Shown: piece after piece, positions 24,904 through 32,942 of the stretch | How positions within the stretch are numbered: the stretch's first letter is position 1 | Layout: every line of letters starts with the position of its first letter | Assembly: GCA_029906195.1 (NCBI GenBank) | Contig: JARWSJ010000003.1 | Location: forward strand, 558,001-622,000 | DNA from: Chitinophagaceae bacterium 26-R-25 | Lineage (GTDB): Bacteria; Bacteroidota; Bacteroidia; Chitinophagales; Chitinophagaceae | Length of the DNA stretch: 64,000 nucleotides | Reading direction: 5' to 3' | Made by a program: the position numbers and the translations under genes | Notes under the pieces: generated by a model | Databases searched by the model: none | What the model was told of the DNA's origin: nothing | Seen by the model: only the letters and a program-made list of their open reading frames with translations

Positions 24904-26292
24904 ATGGATGTAGAAATATTGGCCCGTATACAATTTGCTTTCACAATTGCTTTTCATTACATCTATCCCCCTATCAGCATCGGACTGGGTCTAATACTCG
25001 TCATTATGGAAGCGCTTTATCTCAAAACGGGAGATAAACGTTTTGAATTGATGACGCGTTTCTGGCTCCGCATTTTTGCGCTGGTGTTTGGAATTGGTGT
25101 AGCAACAGGCATCATCATGGAGTTTGAGTTTGGTACTAACTGGGCTACCTACTCGAAGTATGTGGGAGATATTTTTGGAAGTGCATTGGCAGCGGAAGGT
25201 ATCTTCGCATTTGCGTTGGAATCTGGATTTTTAGGCATTCTGCTATTTGGCTGGAACCGCGTCAGTAGCGGGGTTCACTTCTTCGCAACGATCATGGTGT
25301 TTCTTGGTTCACTGTTTTCTGCAATATGGATTGTGGTGGCAAACTCGTGGCAGCAAACGCCGGCAGGTTTTCACATAGTAGGAAATGGATTGGAGGCAAG
25401 AGCAGAGATCACAGACTTTTGGGCAATGGTGTTCAATCCCTCCAGCGTTGAAAGACTGATGCACGTGTGGGTAGGCGCGATTTTAGCCGGAGCATTTTTA
25501 GTACTGAGTGTAAATGCATGGTACATCATTAAGAAAAAGTATCTTGAAATAGCCATACCGGCATTTAAAATTGCATTGGTTGTAGCAACAATATTTTCTA
25601 TCTCGCAATTATTTTTTGGTCACAAAAGCGCCGATGGCGTTTCGCGCAATCAACCTGCGAAACTCGCTGCATTGGAAGGACATTACGATAGCTCGGCAAG
25701 GGCGGACATGTATTTGTTTGGTTGGGTAAATAACAAAACGCAGGAAACGAAAGGATTAAAAATTCCGGGTGGGTTGAGCTTTCTTGTTCACTACGATTTT
25801 AATGCACCGGTAAAAGGCTTGAATGCTTTTAAGGAAGATGAAAGGCCAACGCAGGTAAATTCTATTTTTCAATTTTATCACATCATGGTAGCGCTGGGAG
25901 TGGCAATGATTGCTCTTTCGCTACTTGCGTGCTGGTATTGGCGAAAAGGAACACTGTTCGATAAAAAATGGTTGATGTACATTTTTGTGTGGTCAGTTAT
26001 GATGCCGCAGGTTGCCAATCAATGTGGATGGTTCGCCGCCGAAATGGGCCGCCAGCCCTGGGTTGTATATGGCCTGTTGAAAACCAGTGATGCTCTTTCG
26101 AAAGCGGTATCTGCAAATCAGATTTTGTTTTCACTCATCATGTTCACCGTAGTTTATACTTTGTTACTGGCCCTGTTTCTTTTCTTATTGCACAGGAAAA
26201 TCCAGCACGGCCCCGAAACAACCCACGATGAAGATGATGAAGCAAATGAAGCATTCACAAAAAGAAATAACCCTCTTATAACTCATTCATAA
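24904..26292 (+). CDS. cydA: Cytochrome bd quinol oxidase subunit I
   Basis: CydA carries hemes b558, b595 and d and reduces O2 with quinol electrons at the inner membrane, with very high oxygen affinity. Heme ligands His18 ([13 protein letters not shown]) and His187 (RLMHVWVG) are visible, with acidic residues Glu98 and Glu106 of the proton path and the GRQPW motif near the end. The start is the ATG at 24904 ([10 protein letters not shown], 462 aa); the in-frame GTG at 24883 adds seven unsupported residues. The Q-loop segment is short. The stop overlaps the cydB start by one base (TAATG). The leader has an attenuator-like layout. Confidence 0.97.
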   Translation: MDVEILARIQFAFTIAFHYIYPPISIGLGLILVIMEALYLKTGDKRFELMTRFWLRIFALVFGIGVATGIIMEFEFGTNWATYSKYVGDIFGSALAAEGIFAFALESGFLGILLFGWNRVSSGVHFFATIMVFLGSLFSAIWIVVANSWQQTPAGFHIVGNGLEARAEITDFWAMVFNPSSVERLMHVWVGAILAGAFLVLSVNAWYIIKKKYLEIAIPAFKIALVVATIFSISQLFFGHKSADGVSRNQPAKLAALEGHYDSSARADMYLFGWVNNKTQETKGLKIPGGLSFLVHYDFNAPVKGLNAFKEDERPTQVNSIFQFYHIMVALGVAMIALSLLACWYWRKGTLFDKKWLMYIFVWSVMMPQVANQCGWFAAEMGRQPWVVYGLLKTSDALSKAVSANQILFSLIMFTVVYTLLLALFLFLLHRKIQHGPETTHDEDDEANEAFTKRNNPLITHS

Positions 26293-27326
26293 TGGAAACA
26301 TTTTTAGGCATTGACTACAACGTTTGGTGGTTCCTTGTATTTGGTGGCGTGATCAGCGGTTACGCCATACTGGACGGATTTGATCTTGGTGCAGGTGCTT
26401 TGCATTTATTTTTAAACAAAGAAGAAAGCAGACGCATTGCCCTCAACGCCATTGGGCCCGTGTGGGATGGAAATGAAGTGTGGCTGGTAATAGCCGGAGG
26501 CGCTTTGTTTGCCGGATTCCCTGTTGCTTACGCAGCCATCTTTTCCGCGTTTTATGTTCCCTTCATGGTGTTTTTGATGGGGCTCATTTTCAGAGCCATT
26601 TCAATAGAGTTCCGGAGTAAAGAATCAATGCCATGGTGGAGAAAAACATGGGACATTTCTTATTGCATTGCAAACATCATCATAGCGTTATCATTAGGCC
26701 TGATGTTGGGAAATGTGGCACTCGGTATTCCATTAAATAAAGATCACGAGTTTGAAGGAAACTGGATGTCATTCTTCAATCCGTTTTCTATTTTAATTGC
26801 CATCACTACATTGGCATTGTTCATGATGCACGGAGCAATTTATTTGGCGATGAAAACAGTAAACAGGTTGTATGTAAAACTCACTTTGCTTGCAAGAGAT
26901 TTCACCATCTTCTTCGTGCTAAGTTTTGCAGTTTCCACTTTGTATACATTGCTCTATATTCCACACTTAAGCGATCATTTAAGAACGCATCCATCGTTTT
27001 TCATTCTTCCCGTCATCATGACATTGGCCATTGCCAATATTCCAAGAAGCCTGAAAAATGGAAATTTCCGTTTCGCATTTTTGAGTTCCTCTGTCACCAT
27101 CGCCACATTGCTGATAATGGTCGCCTTTGAAGTGTTTCCCTATTTGATTTACGCGCCAAACAATCCGCAAAACAGCATCACCATTGTGAACGGGGCCTCA
27201 TCCCTTAAAACACTAAAAATATTGCTGATCATAGCCCTGATAGGCACTCCGCTTGTGTGCCTCTACACTGGCTTTGTTTTCTGGACATTTAAAGGGAAGG
27301 TGAAGCTGGATGAGATGAGCTATTAA
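26292..27326 (+). CDS. cydB: Cytochrome bd quinol oxidase subunit II
   Basis: The 344-residue partner of CydA has about nine membrane helices. The N-terminal signature VWWFLVFGGVISGYAILDGF contains the conserved DGFDLG, followed by GPVWDGNEVWLVIAGGALFA, both diagnostic for CydB. It stabilises the heme-bearing subunit and does not itself bind heme. Translation is coupled to cydA through a TAATG overlap. No cydX-like ORF is seen after it; the next 200 bases are repeats. Assembly transporters cydCD are not in this window. Confidence 0.97.
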   Translation: METFLGIDYNVWWFLVFGGVISGYAILDGFDLGAGALHLFLNKEESRRIALNAIGPVWDGNEVWLVIAGGALFAGFPVAYAAIFSAFYVPFMVFLMGLIFRAISIEFRSKESMPWWRKTWDISYCIANIIIALSLGLMLGNVALGIPLNKDHEFEGNWMSFFNPFSILIAITTLALFMMHGAIYLAMKTVNRLYVKLTLLARDFTIFFVLSFAVSTLYTLLYIPHLSDHLRTHPSFFILPVIMTLAIANIPRSLKNGNFRFAFLSSSVTIATLLIMVAFEVFPYLIYAPNNPQNSITIVNGASSLKTLKILLIIALIGTPLVCLYTGFVFWTFKGKVKLDEMSY

Positions 27327-27327
27327 A

Positions 27328-27508
27328 ATAATTGAAAATTGAAAGTTGAAAATTGAAAGTTGAAAATTGAAAATGAAAGAAGAAACCGAATGCAGATTCT
27401 CATGATTCGCCTTGGTTTTTTATTTGATCTTAATAAATCGTGACAATCATGAAAATCTGTGTTCTATTCCTCCATTTTCAACTTTCAACTTTCAATTTTC
27501 AATTCTCC
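27328..27508. repeat. Composite repeat: heptamers around a CAGATTTTCATGATT pair
   Basis: GTTGAAA/ATTGAAA heptamers at 27328-27374 and their reverse complement at 27471-27508 enclose an inverted pair of the CAGATTnTCATGATT element (27391-27410 and 27440-27463). That inner element is the idi-dgt repeat family. The outer family is the same as at 7192 and 17224. The composite lies between cydB and the ctaA promoter. Confidence 0.85.
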
Positions 27509-27510
27509 TC

Positions 27511-27518
27511 TATCTTTG
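27511..27518 (+). promoter_or_regulatory. -7 box for ctaA (TATCTTTG)
   Basis: An exact TAnnTTTG, 7 bases before the ATG at 27526. The ctaA mRNA is almost leaderless, and the upstream in-frame codons are excluded. Confidence 0.75.
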
Positions 27519-27525
27519 CCCCGCT

Positions 27526-28587
27526 ATGGAATTAAATACGAAAAAAGGCAACAAAGCCGTTGCAATCTGGCTTTTGATAGGAGTGGGAATGATCATCATC
27601 CAGGTGTTGCTGGGTGGAATCACAAGATTAACGGGTTCCGGATTGTCCATTACCGAATGGAAGCCTATTTTGGGTGCCGTCCCGCCCACCAGTGAAGCCG
27701 CCTGGCAGCATGCTTTTGATACTTACAAGCAAATTGGCCAATATAAATACCTCAATACGCATTTCACGCTTAGCGATTTCAAATTCATTTACTTCTGGGA
27801 ATGGTTTCACCGTGAATGGGCAAGACTGATCGGCGTTGTGTTTGCAGTAGGTTTCGTGTACCTGGTTATAAAAAAGTACCTGAACAAAGACATGGTGCGC
27901 CCGATGGTTATCCTTTTTGTGCTGGGCGGATTGCAGGGGGCTATTGGCTGGATCATGGTCAGCAGCGGTTTGAATGAAGAAAATTTATACGTTAACCATA
28001 TTCGTCTGGCTATACATTTTATTGCAGCACTCGGATTGTTGGTGTACACACTTTGGTTTGCCTTCCAGTTGCTGGTGCCTGAGAACGAAAGGATTGTTGC
28101 GCCGTCCTTGAGAAAATTCACCGGCTGGATGATCGCAATTGTTGTATTGCAATTGATTTATGGCGCGTTTATGGCAGGGTTAAAAGCAGCAACTTTTGCT
28201 CCTACCTGGCCAACTATCAACGGCGAGTGGGTGCCATCGAATATCACAACATTCGGCAATCGTACTTTTAGCGGGTTGCAAAAATTTACAGACAATCCAT
28301 TTGCGGTTCATTTTATTCACCGCACACTGGCTTATATCATTACCATCCTTGTAGTTATCTGGTTTGCAAAAGCAGCAAAGATTAATGCAGGAAAATTATT
28401 TAAAAGAACGCAGTTGTTGCCATTGGCAGTGGTTTTGATTCAAGTACTGTTGGGAATTCTCACCGTGTTAAATGCTGCCAATAGTAAGGCACTCCTGTGG
28501 CTCGGCATTACTCACCAGTTTGTAGCAATGATGCTATTGATTGTCTGGGTATGGGAATTGTATTTGTTGAAAAAGACAACATCATAA
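27526..28587 (+). CDS. ctaA: Heme A synthase (COX15/CtaA family)
   Basis: The enzyme oxidises the C8 methyl of heme O to the formyl of heme A, needed by aa3-type cytochrome c oxidases. The eight-helix protein (353 aa) has the expected histidines in EWFHREWARLIG, VNHIRLAIHFIAALG, VHFIHRTLAYI and LGITHQFVAMM. GGITRLTGSGLSITEWKPI is the family N-terminal signature. The open frame extends 38 codons upstream, but those encode repeat sequence and lie before the promoter box. It suggests a heme-A oxidase elsewhere in the genome besides the bd oxidase here. Confidence 0.95.
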   Translation: MELNTKKGNKAVAIWLLIGVGMIIIQVLLGGITRLTGSGLSITEWKPILGAVPPTSEAAWQHAFDTYKQIGQYKYLNTHFTLSDFKFIYFWEWFHREWARLIGVVFAVGFVYLVIKKYLNKDMVRPMVILFVLGGLQGAIGWIMVSSGLNEENLYVNHIRLAIHFIAALGLLVYTLWFAFQLLVPENERIVAPSLRKFTGWMIAIVVLQLIYGAFMAGLKAATFAPTWPTINGEWVPSNITTFGNRTFSGLQKFTDNPFAVHFIHRTLAYIITILVVIWFAKAAKINAGKLFKRTQLLPLAVVLIQVLLGILTVLNAANSKALLWLGITHQFVAMMLLIVWVWELYLLKKTTS

Positions 28588-28600
28588 CTATTTTGGTGCC

Positions 28601-28671
28601 GAATGCCTAACGCCTAACGCTTAAAGCAGGTACTTCCGTGTTAAGCGTTAGGCGTTCAGCTTTTGGCATTT
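28601..28671. repeat. Inverted GCCTAAC heptamer repeat
   Basis: GCCTAAC units at 28601-28624 face GTTAGGC-type units at 28640-28671, an almost uninterrupted hairpin with a 15-nt loop. It lies just after ctaA. The same family occurs at 15673, 47061 and 55560. Confidence 0.8.
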
Positions 28672-28734
28672 AGCTTTCTTCATTGTTCTTTCACAAACAC
28701 TTCGTATTTTAGAAACCCATTGTTACCCTACAAT

Positions 28735-30966
28735 ATGAAGCAAGCACTTAAAGCCATATTCTATTCCTTCCCTGTGCAGTTGGTGTTATTGCACATCAAG
28801 AAGTTCCAGCTACTTTTAATATTTTGGGTGGTTTTATTTGCGGCGGTAAATGGCAGCTTCATGGCGTCATTTGGTGTTGACAGTTTGTACCTCGCACCGG
28901 AATATTTGGGAGATGTAAATGCGATGAGTGCCGCCATTGTTGGACTTGCAGTTGGTGTATTTATCATGGGATGGAACATTACAACGTTCATTCTGTTTAG
29001 CCGCCACTTTCGTTTTCTTGCCACCACAACAAGACCTTTTTTAAAATACTGCATCAATAACTTTATCATTCCGCTGGCTTTTTTACTTTTTTATCTGGTT
29101 AAAGCCATTGCATTTGGAATGAATCAGGAATTGTTAACCGCGTTCGACATTGTGATCCTCGCAGGCGGATTTTTATTCGGATTTATTTTCATTATAGCAC
29201 TTTCATTTCTATATTTTTTTAGAGCAGATGTCACCATTGCCCGACATATGTTTGCCGTGCAAGACGCGCCGAAAACCGTGGCATATGGCTACCGTCCGCA
29301 TATTGTATTGAACAGCGGTGGCAGCCGGTTGATAAAAGTGACAACCTACCTTGACACGCCAACTTCTGCAAGACCGGTTCGTGACGTATCTCACTATAGT
29401 AAAGAGTTTATTGAAACAGTTTTTGGAAGGCACCACTTTGCTGCGATCTTATCGGTGTTCGCGTCATTCGTATTCCTGATCATTATTGGATTTTTCCTCG
29501 ACAATCCTGTATTTCAGTTGCCAGCAGCGGCCAGCATAACGCTTTTCTTTTCCATATTGGTTGCAGTGTCCGGAGCATTTTCTTACTTTCTGCAAAGCTG
29601 GAGCATGCCATTTTTGATTGTGCTTATAATAGTCATCAACGTCTTGTACAAGTACAACGTGATTGATGCTACAAACAAAGCATATGGGCTGAACTATTCA
29701 AAAAACGTAGAAAGGGCTGCATATACCCACGAATCTCTAGCATCATTATGTACAAAGGAAAAGGTTGAGCAGGACAAACAAAATATGATTGGCATCCTGA
29801 ACAAATGGAAAGCAAAACAAGGCGTTGAAAAACCTTATTTGTATTTCATTTGTGTAAGCGGCGGCGGTACAAGAAGTGCCACTTTTACGTTCAATACTTT
29901 GCAAAGGCTTGACAGTTTGAGTAAGGGCGAGTTGATGAAAAAAACATTCCTGATAACAGGCGCATCCGGTGGTATGCTTGGCGCTTCTTATTTCAGAGAG
30001 TTATATGGCCAGAAACAAAGCGGGAAAAATATTCGCTTACAAGATAAAAGATACGCGGACAACATTTCGAAAGACCTGTTGAACCCGGTATTCTCCTCGT
30101 TTATTGCAAGAGATTTGGCGTCACCTGCGCAAAAGTTTTCAGTGGGCGATTATACCTATTCAAAAGATCGAGGTTTTGCATTTGAAGAAAAGCTCAATGA
30201 AAATACCGGCGGTGTGATGAACAAACAGATGAGAGACATTAAGGACGATGAGGCAAATGCCCGGGTGCCATTGATGTTTTTCAATTCGGTTGTTACAGGA
30301 GATGGTCGCAAAATGATCATTAGCACCCAGCCCGTCAGCTATATGATGCAGCCCGTTCATGACACTGCAAGCCTCGGCCATATGGAGCCGGATGCAATTG
30401 ATTTTAATGCATTGTTTGCAAAACAGGACCCAATGAACCTGCGCCTGCTGACTGCCCTGCGCATGAGCGCAACGTTCCCGTACGTACTGCCCAACGTTTG
30501 GCTGCCAACAACGCCTGTGGTTGATGTAATGGACGCGGGCTTCCGCGACAACTTCGGCATAGAAGGATGCACACGATTTATAAACGTCTTTCATGACTGG
30601 ATCGCAGAAAACACTGCTGGCGTTATAATGCTCCAGATACGTGATAGAAAAGGCGGTGAGTGGGACTATCAGCCGCAGCCCAACAATGTAACGGAGATCA
30701 TCACAAAACCTGTACTGACACTACAATACACCTGGTACAAAATGCAGCAGTACAACCTGAACGATATGCTCGCCCTCACAGAAAGATCATTCGGCGATCA
30801 CTTCAAAAAGATTACATTTCAATACGTTCCCGGCGAACATGAAAAAGCTGTAACGCTTAATCTTCACCTTACCAAAAGCGAAAAGCTTGGTTTGTATCAA
30901 ACCCTGAAGAATGAGTACAACACGCATTCGTTCAAGGTGTTTGAGGAGCTGCAGAAGAATAACTGA
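28735..30966 (+). CDS. Membrane-anchored patatin-like phospholipase
   Basis: This is a two-part protein of 743 residues. Residues 1 to about 310 hold six or seven membrane helices. From about residue 370 there is a patatin domain: oxyanion motif SGGGTRS (near 375-381), nucleophile Ser411 in ITGASGGMLG (GxSxG), and catalytic Asp600 in VMDAGFRDNFG. Patatins are acyl hydrolases on phospholipids. The membrane fusion would hold the catalytic domain at the inner membrane. The start at 28735 follows the inverted repeat. The final codons and stop (AAT AAC TGA) are the first unit of the AATAACTG repeat. Confidence 0.85.
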   Translation: MKQALKAIFYSFPVQLVLLHIKKFQLLLIFWVVLFAAVNGSFMASFGVDSLYLAPEYLGDVNAMSAAIVGLAVGVFIMGWNITTFILFSRHFRFLATTTRPFLKYCINNFIIPLAFLLFYLVKAIAFGMNQELLTAFDIVILAGGFLFGFIFIIALSFLYFFRADVTIARHMFAVQDAPKTVAYGYRPHIVLNSGGSRLIKVTTYLDTPTSARPVRDVSHYSKEFIETVFGRHHFAAILSVFASFVFLIIIGFFLDNPVFQLPAAASITLFFSILVAVSGAFSYFLQSWSMPFLIVLIIVINVLYKYNVIDATNKAYGLNYSKNVERAAYTHESLASLCTKEKVEQDKQNMIGILNKWKAKQGVEKPYLYFICVSGGGTRSATFTFNTLQRLDSLSKGELMKKTFLITGASGGMLGASYFRELYGQKQSGKNIRLQDKRYADNISKDLLNPVFSSFIARDLASPAQKFSVGDYTYSKDRGFAFEEKLNENTGGVMNKQMRDIKDDEANARVPLMFFNSVVTGDGRKMIISTQPVSYMMQPVHDTASLGHMEPDAIDFNALFAKQDPMNLRLLTALRMSATFPYVLPNVWLPTTPVVDVMDAGFRDNFGIEGCTRFINVFHDWIAENTAGVIMLQIRDRKGGEWDYQPQPNNVTEIITKPVLTLQYTWYKMQQYNLNDMLALTERSFGDHFKKITFQYVPGEHEKAVTLNLHLTKSEKLGLYQTLKNEYNTHSFKVFEELQKNN

Positions 30967-31207
30967 ATAACTGATTGACTGAATAACTGAAAGCTGTGGG
31001 CTTAGGCACGCAACAATATTCTGGAGTCAACAGTAGAACTTTATTCATCTTCGTTCTGTTGCACACTTGAACTGCAGTAGGTTTTTCGACAAAAAAAATC
31101 ATCAGCAAAGGACTTTCAGAACAGATCAATCAGTGTACATCAGTCAAATCAGTGTCATCTGGGTGCTCTCAGTTACTCAGTTATTCAGTTAATCAGTTAT
31201 TCAGTTA
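30958..31207. repeat. AATAACTG octamer pair joining two convergent genes
   Basis: Octamers at 30958-30990 contain the patatin stop. Reverse-complement octamers at 31165-31207 contain the symporter stop at 31197-31199 and its last codons. A third motif, ATCAGTGTACATCAGTCAAA (from about 31129), lies in the spacer and recurs near 59668. Both genes are therefore closed by the same repeat. Confidence 0.88.
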
Positions 31208-32435
31208 TTTGCCTCTCCATCCAGCCCTTCCCTTCGATCATTCTTGTAACCAACATTCCCGCCACTGTATCTCCTGTCGCATTTAAAATCGTAGCAATCG
31301 GGTCAACCAATGTGCCGATGATCATTACAGCAGGAACAGCCGATGCTGGTAAACCATATGCAGAAATGATAAGCAATTCTCCGATGTAGCCACCGTTTGG
31401 AATACCGCCTTCAACAATGCTAACTATCACGCTTAGGCCAAGCGCCAGGGCAACTGTATCAATGCCAGCAAACGGCTTGTGAAACATCGCAAAGACCACA
31501 ACAATTTTTGTGACCGCAGAAATAGAAGAACCATCTTTGTGCAACGCTGCACCAAGAGGCACCACCAGGTTACCGATGTACGGAGGAATGCGCATCTTCT
31601 TTGCAGCATCAAGATTGGCTGGAATCGTAGCAATGCTGCTGCATGTGCCGATGGCAGTTGCACTGGGAACAATGTTGTTTTTCCAATACAGTGCAACGGC
31701 TTTCGTACCCCCTGCAATGAATGCGTATATGCTGAAGAAAATGATAAAGTAGAAAATGCTCACGCCATGAAACAGCGCCAATGCCTTGCCATAGGTGCCA
31801 AAAAGTTGCGGCCCGATCGTGCCGACCTGGTAAGCGAAATAAGCACCTAAACCAACAGGCGCCACTTTCATAATGATCAGCAACACATGCTTCATCACCT
31901 CCGTTCCAGAGTCGATAAAATCATGAAAAGGTTTCCCTTTTTCACCGGCCCTCAATATCGCGAAGCCTATTAACAAAGAGAAAATAATCAGGGCCAGCAT
32001 ATTTTTTCGCGAAAGCAGAATATAGAAATCGGGCACTGTGAGCAGTTGTGTTAATTCATCTCCTGCACTTTGCTTGGTTACTTCGGCTGAAAATGTGGAG
32101 CCATCACCATTTGATTGACTAAACGGAAAGAGCCACGCGATCAACACTGTAACAAACGCAGCAATTAAAAGTGTGCAAACAAAAACGAAGAATGTGCTGC
32201 CGAGTATTTTGCCAAACTTTTGCGAGCGGTCAATATTTGCAATCGCCGAAACAATGCAAAAGAAAACCAGCGGTACAACAGCTGTAAATAAAAGGTTGAT
32301 GAAAATGTCGCCAATAGGTTTGATCAACGCGATCTTTTCACCCCAGATAATACCTGCAATACTGCCTAAAAAAATGCCTGTCAGCAACAACAAGATGCCA
32401 CTATAATTTTTGAGAAATGAATTGCTATTGTTCAT
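31197..32435 (-). CDS. Dicarboxylate/amino acid:cation symporter (SDF family)
   Basis: This GltP/DctA-type secondary transporter of 412 residues imports glutamate, aspartate or C4-dicarboxylates with H+ or Na+. Family marks are the re-entrant loop SATAIGTCSSIATIPANLDA, LVVPLGAALHKDGSSI and the late NATGDTVAGMLVTRM region. The start is the ATG at 32435 (MNNSNSFLKNYSG); the longer frame from 32519 lies upstream of a consensus -7 box. The C-terminal residues QITE and the stop are encoded by the AATAACTG repeat, showing the repeat has taken over the end of the gene. Confidence 0.92.
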   Translation of the reverse strand: MNNSNSFLKNYSGILLLLTGIFLGSIAGIIWGEKIALIKPIGDIFINLLFTAVVPLVFFCIVSAIANIDRSQKFGKILGSTFFVFVCTLLIAAFVTVLIAWLFPFSQSNGDGSTFSAEVTKQSAGDELTQLLTVPDFYILLSRKNMLALIIFSLLIGFAILRAGEKGKPFHDFIDSGTEVMKHVLLIIMKVAPVGLGAYFAYQVGTIGPQLFGTYGKALALFHGVSIFYFIIFFSIYAFIAGGTKAVALYWKNNIVPSATAIGTCSSIATIPANLDAAKKMRIPPYIGNLVVPLGAALHKDGSSISAVTKIVVVFAMFHKPFAGIDTVALALGLSVIVSIVEGGIPNGGYIGELLIISAYGLPASAVPAVMIIGTLVDPIATILNATGDTVAGMLVTRMIEGKGWMERQITE

Positions 32436-32479
32436 TCTGTATGGGTTGTAAAAAAGAATTGAAAATTTACTTCCGTTTA

Positions 32480-32487
32480 CAAAACTA
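32480..32487 (-). promoter_or_regulatory. -7 box for the SDF symporter (TAGTTTTG)
   Basis: An exact TAnnTTTG on the minus strand, 44 bases before the ATG at 32435. It rules out the upstream start. Confidence 0.65.
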
Positions 32488-32942
32488 AACGGTTGGCCTT
32501 TGAAACGTTTTACTGACAAAGTATAACATTATGACTGATAAATGAATACCAGTGAGATTTTTATATGGCCAATAATCACATATAAATCTGGTTGTGGATG
32601 ATCACTATCAGTATTATTCGGGTTTTACCGTAATACCTTTGAAATAGAAATAAAAGGAGGGTTGATAAAAAGAAATACGCCCTTACAACGATTAGCCTGC
32701 CAAAAAAACGATGCACTTGCCAAAGTGAAATTTATTGATGTTAGCTATTTACTTTCTGCAGAAACATAAGATGGGGCCCATTCTACTTGCACAACATATG
32801 AAATAGTTTTTTGCAATCTTCTTATTCGCTTCCACGATAGTGAACGGATTGAATGATTGTAAAAAAGAAATATCCTTTTCTGAAAAACATAACCGGATAC
32901 ACTCAAAAAGTATTCAACAGAATCATTTAAAACCTAATTATT
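32488..32942. other. About 455-bp upstream region of adhE with distal promoter box
   Basis: No ORF is supported. An exact TACCTTTG box at 32634-32641 lies 300 bases before the adhE ATG. If it is used, adhE has an unusually long leader for this genome, where most leaders are under 60 bases. A small CACTT/AAGTG inverted pair lies near 32711-32725. No Rex-like or FNR-like palindrome was recognised. Confidence 0.4.
32634..32641 (+). promoter_or_regulatory. Candidate -7 box upstream of adhE (TACCTTTG)
   Basis: An exact TAnnTTTG, but far (about 300 bases) from the adhE start. It could serve adhE with a long leader or an unannotated short RNA. Confidence 0.4.

Noticed and set aside
27412-27525. 38-codon N-terminal extension of ctaA
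   Set aside because: It is encoded by repeat sequence and lies upstream of an exact -7 box placed 7 bases before the family-typical ATG.
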